A stretch of 9,311 nt of DNA from contig JALWKJ010000235.1 of the NCBI GenBank assembly GCA_027081495.1, positions 1 through 9,311 on the forward strand, given 5' to 3'. The notes under the pieces are model-generated. The model was not told the origin of the DNA, searched no databases, and saw nothing but the letters and a program-made list of their open reading frames with translations. The position numbers were made by a program, and so were the translations under genes. Positions 1 through 6,110 of this stretch are shown piece by piece (the stretch's first letter is position 1; every line of letters starts with the position of its first letter). The stretch is from Campylobacterales bacterium. Its GTDB lineage: Bacteria > Campylobacterota > Campylobacteria > Campylobacterales > QNZT01.

Positions 1-308
1 GCATAAAAAAAATAGCTAAGGCCGATTTTGCCGTATGCCGAGCCGGAGCAAGTACCGTGTGGGAGTTGGCGGCAAGTCGGCTTCCCGCTTTATATATACC
101 CTATCCTTATGCCGCGGGCGATCACCAATACTATAATGCAAAATATTTTTTGGATAAAAGAGTTTCGTTTTTAGTTCGTCAAAGCGAGTTAAACAGCAAT
201 AAACTTTCGATTGTTTTCGATACCGATTTAAGAGCGATGAGCGAAGGTTTGAAAGAGATTATATCTCCTGAGGGAGCGTCAAAAATCGTTGATTTTATGT
301 ATCGTTGA
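1..308 (+). CDS. murG: MurG, UDP-GlcNAc:lipid I N-acetylglucosaminyltransferase (3' end only)
   Basis: The reading frame is open from base 3 to the TGA at 306-308, so only about the last 101 residues of a gene beginning before the window are present. A GTG at 57 is an internal Val codon, not a start. The visible part has the MurG C-terminal hallmarks: CRAGASTVWEL, the UDP-GlcNAc-binding glycine/serine loop, followed by LPALYIPYPYAAGDHQYYNA, where the E. coli family has a very similar proline-rich DHQ motif. MurG is a GT-B (GT28) enzyme on the inner face of the cytoplasmic membrane that adds GlcNAc to lipid I to make lipid II. The PBP at the far end of the window uses the same lipid II. The tail after DHQ is short, as usual for the family, so the 3' end looks intact. 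Confidence 0.93.
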   Translation, partial: IKKIAKADFAVCRAGASTVWELAASRLPALYIPYPYAAGDHQYYNAKYFLDKRVSFLVRQSELNSNKLSIVFDTDLRAMSEGLKEIISPEGASKIVDFMYR

Positions 309-334
309 TCTTATCGGTATATTAGACATTTTAG

Positions 335-342
335 GATAAAAT
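335..342 (+). promoter_or_regulatory. Candidate sigma-70 -10 element upstream of alaS
   Basis: GATAAAAT fits the extended -10 form gnTAwAAT typical of Campylobacterota vegetative promoters, in which no clear -35 box is expected. It sits in the 57-base gap after murG, 24 bases before the alaS start, which would give a leader of about 15-18 bases. No terminator is visible between murG and this site, so read-through from murG could also feed the downstream genes. This is a motif match only. Confidence 0.45.
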
Positions 343-350
343 ATGTCTAT

Positions 351-356
351 AAAGGA
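351..356 (+). promoter_or_regulatory. Ribosome binding site of alaS
   Basis: AAAGGA lies nine bases before the ATG at 366. It supports that ATG as the start, and the protein's N-terminus then matches the usual start of AlaS. Confidence 0.6.
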
Positions 357-365
357 TATAGTGAG

Positions 366-2918
366 ATGGATATTAGAAAAGAATTTTTAGACTATTTTGA
401 GAGCAAAGGACACAAAATAGTCCAAAGCGCTCCGCTTGTACCCGATGACGCATCGCTGCTTTTTACAAATGCCGGAATGGTTCCTTTTAAAAATATTTTT
501 ACGGGAGAAATACCCTCTCCAAATCCTCCAAGATACGCCTCTTCACAAACTTGCATAAGAGCCGGAGGAAAACATAACGATCTCGAAAATGTCGGATATA
601 CGAACAGACACCATACATTTTTTGAAATGCTTGGAAATTTCTCTTTCGGAGACTATTTTAAAGAAGAAGCCATAGCTTATGCGTGGGAGTTTGTAACCGA
701 GGTTTTGAAATTTCCCAAAGAGAGACTTTGGGTTAGTGTTCATGAGAGCGACGACGAAGCTTTTGAAATATGGAAAAAACACCTTGACGATAATCGTATT
801 ATGCGTTTTGGAGACAAAGATAACTTTTGGCAAATGGGAGATACGGGACCTTGCGGTCCTTGTTCGGAAATATTTTATGATCAAGGGAGCGAACATTTTA
901 ATTCTCCCGAAGATAGAATGGGAGGCGAAGGAGATAGGTTTTTAGAGATTTGGAATTTGGTATTTATGCAGTACGAAAGAGACAAAGAGGGAAATCTTAC
1001 TCCTCTTCCAAAACCCTCTATAGATACGGGAATGGGGCTTGAGAGGGTTACTGCTATAAAAGAGGGAAAACTGAGCAATTACGATACGACTCTTTTTATG
1101 CCTCTTATTGAAAAAGTCGCAAATTTGTGTAAAAAAGAGTATGTTTATGAAAAAGGCGCCGGGTATAGAGTAATAGCCGATCATATTCGCTCCGTTACTT
1201 TTTTGCTTTCTCAGGGGGTAAATTTCGATAAAGAGGGACGAGGATATGTTCTTCGGAGGATTTTAAGAAGAGCCGTAAGACACGGATATCTTCTTGGCAT
1301 AAAAGAGCCTTTTGTATATAAGCTTGTCGATACTTTAACTCAAATCATGTCGGATCAATACCCCTATCTTGAGCAAAAAAAGAGCGCTGTAAAAGAGCAG
1401 ATAAAGTTAGAAGAGGAGAGATTTTTTAAAACTATATCTTCTGGTTTGGAGCTTTTTGAAAAAGAGCTTGCAAAAACAGATAAACTTTTTAGCGGAGAGG
1501 TCGCTTTTAAGTTATACGACACATACGGTTTTCCGCTTGATTTGACCGAAGATATGTTAAGGGATAAGGGGATAAAGGTAGATATAAAAACTTTTGAAAT
1601 ATTGATGAACGAGCAAAAACAAAGAGCCAAAGCGGCGTGGAAAGGAAGCGGCGACGCTTTGGTAGAAGGAGATTTCAAAGAGCTTTTGGAAAAATTTGGA
1701 AAAAATGAGTTTGTAGGATATGAGTTTATAACAAGCAAATCGAAAGTTTTGGCTATTCTTGATAAAAATTTCAAAAAGATTGAAAGCCTGAAAGAGGATC
1801 AAGAGGGTTGGATATTTTTCGACAAAACCCCGTTTTACGCGCAAAGCGGCGGTCAATGTTCCGATAAAGGCGAGATCGAGGGTATAGGCGAAGTTTTAGA
1901 TACCCAAAAGTTTTTCGATTTAAACCTTTCTTTTGCAAGAGTGAAAAAAACGCTGAATATTTCGGATACCGTGACTCTAAGAGTCGATAAAAGCCGCAAA
2001 GAGATAGCAAAACATCATACCGCTACGCATCTTCTTCATTCGGCATTGAAAAATGTACTCGGTTCTCATATCTCTCAGGCCGGAAGTTTGGTTGAAGAGA
2101 ATCGCTTGAGATTCGATTTTTCTCATCCAAAGGCGTTAGATAAAAAAGAGATAGAGCAAATCGAGGATTTTGTAAACGACGCGATATTAAAAGCGATTCC
2201 GACCAAAACGGAGATTTTACCGATTGATGAAGCTAAAAAAAGAGGAGCTACGGCTCTTTTTGGAGAAAAATACGGCGATGAAGTTCGAGTAGTCTCTTTG
2301 GAAGGAGTGAGTATGGAGCTTTGCGGGGGCACTCATGTAAAAAACAGTTCCGAAATAGGAGTTTTTTTTATTACGAAAGAGAGCGGCGTGAGTGCCGGTG
2401 TCAGACGGATAGAGGCTGTTGTCGGCAAAAGCGCGCTAATGCAAGTAAAATCTATGAGAGATAAGCTTTCAAATATTACCCATGAAGTTAAAAACCGCGA
2501 TCCTTTTGCCGGTATCAAACGATTAAAAGAGGAGATATCTTCTTTAAAGCGGGAGTTAAAGGCTCTGGCAAATAGTTCCAAAAGCTCTTTAAAAGCGCAA
2601 AATATCGGCAATGTGGAAGTTATAGTAGATAGAATTGAAGCGGGTGATATCAAACAGATGATAGATGAGATTAAAAACCAAAAATCTTCGGTTGCGGTAA
2701 TGCTTTTTCAAAAGAAGGGAGATAAAGTGCTTTTGGCGGCGGGAGTAAAGAACGCTCCGTTAAAAGCGGGTAAATGGATAAAAGAGATCGCTCCGATTCT
2801 TGGCGGCGGAGGCGGCGGTCGGGATGACTTCGCTCAAGCGGGCGGAAAAGATATCTTAAAAATCGACGATGCTATCAAAGCGTCGGTTTCGTTTGTAAAA
2901 AATGAGCTCGGCGGTTGA
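366..2918 (+). CDS. alaS: Alanyl-tRNA synthetase
   Basis: This 850-residue class II synthetase, slightly shorter than the ~875 of E. coli, charges tRNA-Ala in the cytoplasm. The catalytic domain shows the adenylate-site motifs: CIRAGGKHNDLENVG at 63-77, RHHTFFEMLGNFSFGDYF at 81-98 (motif 2), and DTGMGLER at 220-227 (motif 3). The editing domain, which clears mischarged Ser/Gly-tRNA, retains its zinc ligands: HTATH with H551 and H555, and CGGTH with C653 and H657. A coiled stretch around 700-740 leads to the C-Ala/DHHA1 domain with the six-glycine run GGGGGGRDDFAQAGG at 813-827. All domains are present and no key residue is missing. The ATG start follows a good AAAGGA site. The gene heads the packed run, and its TGA overlaps the next start (TTGA). 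Confidence 0.98.
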   Translation: MDIRKEFLDYFESKGHKIVQSAPLVPDDASLLFTNAGMVPFKNIFTGEIPSPNPPRYASSQTCIRAGGKHNDLENVGYTNRHHTFFEMLGNFSFGDYFKEEAIAYAWEFVTEVLKFPKERLWVSVHESDDEAFEIWKKHLDDNRIMRFGDKDNFWQMGDTGPCGPCSEIFYDQGSEHFNSPEDRMGGEGDRFLEIWNLVFMQYERDKEGNLTPLPKPSIDTGMGLERVTAIKEGKLSNYDTTLFMPLIEKVANLCKKEYVYEKGAGYRVIADHIRSVTFLLSQGVNFDKEGRGYVLRRILRRAVRHGYLLGIKEPFVYKLVDTLTQIMSDQYPYLEQKKSAVKEQIKLEEERFFKTISSGLELFEKELAKTDKLFSGEVAFKLYDTYGFPLDLTEDMLRDKGIKVDIKTFEILMNEQKQRAKAAWKGSGDALVEGDFKELLEKFGKNEFVGYEFITSKSKVLAILDKNFKKIESLKEDQEGWIFFDKTPFYAQSGGQCSDKGEIEGIGEVLDTQKFFDLNLSFARVKKTLNISDTVTLRVDKSRKEIAKHHTATHLLHSALKNVLGSHISQAGSLVEENRLRFDFSHPKALDKKEIEQIEDFVNDAILKAIPTKTEILPIDEAKKRGATALFGEKYGDEVRVVSLEGVSMELCGGTHVKNSSEIGVFFITKESGVSAGVRRIEAVVGKSALMQVKSMRDKLSNITHEVKNRDPFAGIKRLKEEISSLKRELKALANSSKSSLKAQNIGNVEVIVDRIEAGDIKQMIDEIKNQKSSVAVMLFQKKGDKVLLAAGVKNAPLKAGKWIKEIAPILGGGGGGRDDFAQAGGKDILKIDDAIKASVSFVKNELGG

Positions 2919-3406
2919 GATTGGATGAATTTTATATAGAGTTTTTACCTCTTATATTTGCCGTTCATATTTTTTGCGCCGTGATATGGGTTGGAGGAAT
3001 GCTCTTTTTTACGATAAATGTCTATCCTTCCGTTCTTCAGATTCCAAACGAAAAAATGTTCGTAAGGACATCTATTCGTACTTTGGTTCGGTTTTTTAGA
3101 CTTTTAACGCCGGTTACTTTATTGCTAGGTGCAAGCGGCTTTTTGATGGCAAAAGGCGGAGATTTCGCTCATAAAGATCCGGTAATGTCGATTATTGTTA
3201 CCACTAAAGAGTTTATATGGCTTTTTATGTTTTCTCTTTATCTTTTTGCTTTTTACAAAATAAAAGAGGCAAGACAAAGATGTCTCGCAAGCGATAGCGA
3301 ACAGGCGCGAGACAACATCAAGCTTGTTTCGTTTTATGTTTTCACGATCAGTTCTTTACTTGGACTTTGCGCAATATATTTTGGTTTTATGTTAAGAGGT
3401 ATTTGA
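2915..3406 (+). CDS. CopD-like four-helix integral membrane protein
   Basis: The product has 163 residues and four clear hydrophobic helices at about 8-33, 60-79, 93-114 and 137-160, and should sit in the inner membrane. Helix 1 carries HIFCAVIWVGGMLFF (H18), the His-...-W-x-G-G pattern shared by CopD copper-resistance membrane domains and, more distantly, the HemJ protoporphyrinogen oxidase family. The conserved His could bind heme or a metal, but that is family-based inference. The TTG start at 2915 overlaps the alaS stop by four bases. An in-frame TTG at 2921 is an alternative, while the first in-frame ATG would cut into helix 1 and can be excluded. The ribosome binding signal is weak (GAG about eight bases upstream), so translation probably depends on coupling to alaS. 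I can assign the fold group, not a specific function. Confidence 0.8.
   Translation: MRLDEFYIEFLPLIFAVHIFCAVIWVGGMLFFTINVYPSVLQIPNEKMFVRTSIRTLVRFFRLLTPVTLLLGASGFLMAKGGDFAHKDPVMSIIVTTKEFIWLFMFSLYLFAFYKIKEARQRCLASDSEQARDNIKLVSFYVFTISSLLGLCAIYFGFMLRGI
3394..3399 (+). promoter_or_regulatory. Ribosome binding site deciding the TTG start of speD
   Basis: AAGAGG, inside the last codons of the upstream membrane-protein gene, is eight bases from the TTG at 3408. It supports this TTG start, which gives an N-terminus (MEALGDHILAEFYEC) matching other bacterial SpeD proteins. Confidence 0.55.
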
Positions 3407-3407
3407 G

Positions 3408-3788
3408 TTGGAAGCTCTAGGCGATCATATTTTAGCTGAGTTTTACGAGTGTAATGTAAATGCTATCGGCGATATAAGATTTGTCGAAGAGTCTTTGCTT
3501 GAGGCGGCCGTTGTAGCCAAGGCTACCGTCGTGGGCAGCTCTTTTCATCTTTTTAAGCCTCATGGCGTAAGCGGAGTAGTCGTTATAAGCGAGAGCCATC
3601 TTACGATACATACCTGGCCGGAATTCGCATATGCCGCGGTTGATATCTTTACTTGCGGAAGCGAGGTTGAACCGTTTGAAGCTTTTTCGTTTTTAAAGAG
3701 AAAATTCGCAACGAAAAATGCCACCTATCAGGTTGTGCAACGAGGACAGTTAAATTTACCTACTTTAAAAAAGAGGAGTCGATTGTGA
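3408..3788 (+). CDS. speD: S-adenosylmethionine decarboxylase proenzyme, prokaryotic class 1B
   Basis: This 126-residue proenzyme closely resembles the short SpeD type of Thermotoga and Bacillus. It self-cleaves between E62 and S63 within VVISESHLTIHTWPE, and S63 becomes the pyruvoyl cofactor on the new alpha subunit. H68 and C83 (FTCG) occupy the known processing and catalytic positions, with the same numbering as the Thermotoga maritima enzyme. The enzyme makes decarboxylated SAM, the aminopropyl donor for spermidine. No speE (aminopropyltransferase) lies in the window, so the partner must be elsewhere. Some SpeD homologs in other bacteria have been shown to act on arginine or ornithine instead; the strongly conserved core makes SAM the most likely substrate here. 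The TTG start is one base after the previous stop, and the TGA overlaps the maf start. Confidence 0.95.
   Translation: MEALGDHILAEFYECNVNAIGDIRFVEESLLEAAVVAKATVVGSSFHLFKPHGVSGVVVISESHLTIHTWPEFAYAAVDIFTCGSEVEPFEAFSFLKRKFATKNATYQVVQRGQLNLPTLKKRSRL
3773..3778 (+). promoter_or_regulatory. Ribosome binding site deciding the GTG start of maf
   Basis: GAGGAG sits within the end of speD, six bases before the GTG at 3785, whose last two bases form the start of the speD TGA. This strong site supports a coupled GTG start. Confidence 0.6.
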
Positions 3789-4330
3789 TAGTTTTAGCTT
3801 CAAAATCACCGGTAAGAGCCGCATTGCTTGAACAATACGGTATAGTTTTTATACAAAAAGGTTGTGATTTCGATGAAGAGAGCATTAAAAGCGGCGATCC
3901 CGTAGATTTCGTCTATCGAGCCGTTTTGGGTAAATATGAATTATGTAAAAAAGAGTTTGGAGACAATCTTCCCATACTTACAGCCGATACCGTAGTAAGC
4001 GTTAAGGGAGAGATTCTTAGAAAAGCTTCTTCGAAAGATGAAGCCAGAGAGATACTTTTAAAACAAAGCGGCAATAAGGTTTCTATCATAACTTGCATGA
4101 AATATGTATCTAAAAAACTAAGTATGCTCGATCTATCCGCGACCGATTATTTTTTTAAAGAGTTTGACAAAGATGATCTTGAGAGATATCTCGATAGCAA
4201 CGAGTGGCAAGATAAGGCGGGAGCTTGTATGGTAGAGGGGTTTTGCCGTCCGTATATCGAAAAAGTTTACGGTCATGAGAGTACGGCTATGGGGTTATGT
4301 GTTGAAAAGCTTATGCCGTTTTTAGGTTAA
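3785..4330 (+). CDS. maf: Maf-family nucleoside triphosphate pyrophosphatase
   Basis: This is a cytoplasmic Maf/HAM1-fold protein of 181 residues. The family hydrolyses non-canonical or surplus nucleoside triphosphates (dTTP/UTP, or 7-methyl-GTP in the YceF group) to monophosphates and pyrophosphate. The start MIVLASKSPVRAALL (1-15) matches the nucleotide-binding SxSPRR loop, but with Val in place of the first Arg. TADTVV at 66-71 carries the expected catalytic Asp (D68), and WQDKAGACMVEG at 141-152 corresponds to the canonical GKAGxYxIQG segment with several substitutions. STAMGL at 166-171 replaces the usual NVVGL motif. From memory, the C. jejuni Maf protein shows a similar departure, so this is probably a Campylobacterota subgroup rather than decay. 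The substrate cannot be read from sequence. The GTG start overlaps the speD stop by four bases. Confidence 0.88.
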   Translation: MIVLASKSPVRAALLEQYGIVFIQKGCDFDEESIKSGDPVDFVYRAVLGKYELCKKEFGDNLPILTADTVVSVKGEILRKASSKDEAREILLKQSGNKVSIITCMKYVSKKLSMLDLSATDYFFKEFDKDDLERYLDSNEWQDKAGACMVEGFCRPYIEKVYGHESTAMGLCVEKLMPFLG

Positions 4331-4333
4331 TGT

Positions 4334-5431
4334 ATGTATGAGCGGGAACTTTTAGCGCTGCATAAATCAAATAGATTTAGAGAGAGAGTCTGTTATGATG
4401 AAAATTTAATCGATTTAGCTTCAAACGATTATCTTGGATTCGCGGAGGATTACTCTCTTTTTGAAGCGGCGGTAAAAGAGGTCGGCAGATTTCGTTTCCA
4501 CGCTCCAAAAGCTTCGCAGCTCATAAACGGATATCATCCTATTCACAAAGCTTTTGAAGAGTACCTTTGTAAAATAAATAGATTTGAATCCGCCATAGTA
4601 GCGGGAAGCGGTTTTTTGGCGAATCTCTCTCTTATTGAGGCGCTAGTTAGAAAAAAAGATATGTTGGTACTTGACGAACACTATCATGCAAGCGGCGTAA
4701 TGGCTTCAAAACTTTTGGATGCTAAAGTATTTTATTTTAAACATAACGATGCCGATGATCTTCAAAATATATTAAAATCCGAAAAATATGACAGAGCAAT
4801 CGTCGCCGTCGAGGGTATATACTCGATGAACGGAGATCTTTTAGATAAAGATATATTCGATGTGGCGGCAAAAGAAGATACTCTTTTGATCGTAGATGAA
4901 GCTCACAGCGGCGGAGTAATCGGAGAGACTCTTCTTGGGATTTTTGAGCACTACGGCATCAAACCTCAAAATAACCATATAAAAATGGGTACTCTCGGTA
5001 AGGCTATGGGAAGTTACGGAGCATATATTCTAGCAAACGAAGAGATTATTCTTTTTTTACAAAATAGAGCAAAAGCCCTAGTTTATGCGACAGCCCCTTC
5101 CGTTTTTGATATAGCGTTATCTCATGAGAGTTTAAAAAAGAGTCAAAGAAGCTCAAAAATGCTCAAAGAAGCTATTTTACAAAGAAAAAATCTCGCAAAC
5201 GAAATTTTTGGCAAGAAAGTCGAGTCTCCGATACTTAAACTTTGCGTAAGGAGTTCAAGCGATGCTTTAAAATTAAAATCTCTAGCGCTCGATGAAGGGT
5301 ATTTGATAGGAGCCATAAGAGCGCCGACCGTATCCGTGCCGATGCTTCGGATAATCCTTAGAGTCGGCGTACCTTTGGATAAAATGAGATATATTTTTGA
5401 AAAACTAAAGAGTTCTTATGTTTTTAGTTGA
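4334..5431 (+). CDS. bioF: BioF-like alpha-oxoamine synthase (PLP-dependent; probable 8-amino-7-oxononanoate synthase)
   Basis: The 365-residue product is a fold-type I PLP enzyme of the alpha-oxoamine synthase family. These enzymes condense an amino acid with an acyl thioester; BioF joins L-alanine to pimeloyl-ACP/CoA in biotin synthesis. Visible features are LASNDYLGFA (28-37), the substrate segment near HAPKASQLINGYHPIH (56-71), DEHYHASG (114-121) with H118 at the PLP-ring-stacking position, DEAHSGG (188-194) with the pyridine-nitrogen Asp D188, and TLGKAMGSYGAY (220-231) with the Schiff-base lysine K223. It is a little shorter than E. coli BioF (384). No other biotin gene is in the window, so a different amino acid or acyl substrate is possible. 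The ATG at 4334 follows maf by three bases, with only a weak AGG site. The end overlaps the ABC ATPase gene by 14 bases. Confidence 0.85.
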   Translation: MYERELLALHKSNRFRERVCYDENLIDLASNDYLGFAEDYSLFEAAVKEVGRFRFHAPKASQLINGYHPIHKAFEEYLCKINRFESAIVAGSGFLANLSLIEALVRKKDMLVLDEHYHASGVMASKLLDAKVFYFKHNDADDLQNILKSEKYDRAIVAVEGIYSMNGDLLDKDIFDVAAKEDTLLIVDEAHSGGVIGETLLGIFEHYGIKPQNNHIKMGTLGKAMGSYGAYILANEEIILFLQNRAKALVYATAPSVFDIALSHESLKKSQRSSKMLKEAILQRKNLANEIFGKKVESPILKLCVRSSSDALKLKSLALDEGYLIGAIRAPTVSVPMLRIILRVGVPLDKMRYIFEKLKSSYVFS

Positions 5432-6110
5432 AAAATTGCTTATTGAAAACGCAGACAAAAAGATTGTGGATATCTCTTTTGAGATAAAAGAGTCATTTGC
5501 GCTTGTCGGACAAAGCGGAAGCGGAAAAAGCCTTAGCCTAAAGGCTATTTTGGGAATGCTTCCGAAAAATTTAGAGCTTGATATCTCCATAAAAAGCGAT
5601 TTTGAGTTAAAAAAAGGCAAAACGGTCTCTTTGGTTCCTCAAAATCCTTTTACCGCTCTTTCTCCTTTGACGAAGATAAAAGATCAATTTTTCATGGATA
5701 TTGAAAAAGCGCAAGAGTATATGGAATATGTTGAACTTGATAAAAATCTTCTTTTTCGCTATCCTTCGGAGTTAAGCGGAGGACAGCTTCAAAGAGTTAT
5801 AATCGCGATGGCGCTTTGCGGTGAGCCTAAGCTGTTGCTTTTGGATGAGCCGACGACAGCTCTTGATAGCGTAACAAAAAAAAGTATTTTGGCTCTTATC
5901 AAAAGATTGCAACGAAAAATGGGTTATAAAATACTGTTTGTTACCCATAATACCGACGATACGAAGTTGTTGTGCTCTGAGATGGCGGTTCTTAAAGAGG
6001 GAAAGATTATAGAAAGAGGTTTTGTTAGCGAGGTGCTTGAAAATCCAAAGAGCGAGTATGCTAAAAAACTGATCTCTTCAAATTTTAAATATAGAGGAAA
6101 GAGAAATTGA
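5418..6110 (+). CDS. Orphan ABC transporter ATP-binding protein (oligopeptide/nickel type)
   Basis: This single 230-residue ABC ATPase domain has all catalytic elements: Walker A GQSGSGKS (31-38, K37), Q-loop VPQNP (Q75), signature LSGGQLQR (119-126), Walker B LLLLDEP (139-145) with catalytic E144, D-loop ALD, and H-loop VTHN (H177). The Q-loop context QNPFTALSPLTKI is typical of the DppD/OppD/NikD/GsiA group of peptide and nickel importer ATPases. It is shorter than DppD (~325), with no C-terminal oligopeptide-binding extension and a compressed region between Walker A and the Q-loop. No permease or binding-protein gene is present, so its partner is unknown. ATG at 5418, preceded by AAAGAG, lies inside the end of the BioF-like gene. 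The function could be transport or a non-transport ABC role; the ATPase assignment itself is secure. Confidence 0.88.
   Translation: MFLVEKLLIENADKKIVDISFEIKESFALVGQSGSGKSLSLKAILGMLPKNLELDISIKSDFELKKGKTVSLVPQNPFTALSPLTKIKDQFFMDIEKAQEYMEYVELDKNLLFRYPSELSGGQLQRVIIAMALCGEPKLLLLDEPTTALDSVTKKSILALIKRLQRKMGYKILFVTHNTDDTKLLCSEMAVLKEGKIIERGFVSEVLENPKSEYAKKLISSNFKYRGKRN
6094..6098 (+). promoter_or_regulatory. Ribosome binding site deciding the TTG start of the PBP gene
   Basis: GAGGA within the last codons of the ABC ATPase gene lies eight bases before the TTG at 6107. Starting there gives a normal short basic N-terminus (MRFLKYLF) before the membrane anchor. Confidence 0.55.

Noticed and set aside
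282..296. AAAATC / GATTTT inverted repeat with a three-base loop near the murG stop
   Set aside because: Short, purely AT-rich apart from one pair, inside coding sequence, and not followed by a T run; not a credible terminator.
57..308. A separate small gene starting at GTG 57
   Set aside because: The frame continues upstream with MurG residues (KADFAVCRAGAST), so this is the tail of murG.
543..2653. Long minus-strand open frames opposite alaS
   Set aside because: They are antisense shadows of a strongly conserved gene, with no recognisable domains and no consistent ribosome binding sites.
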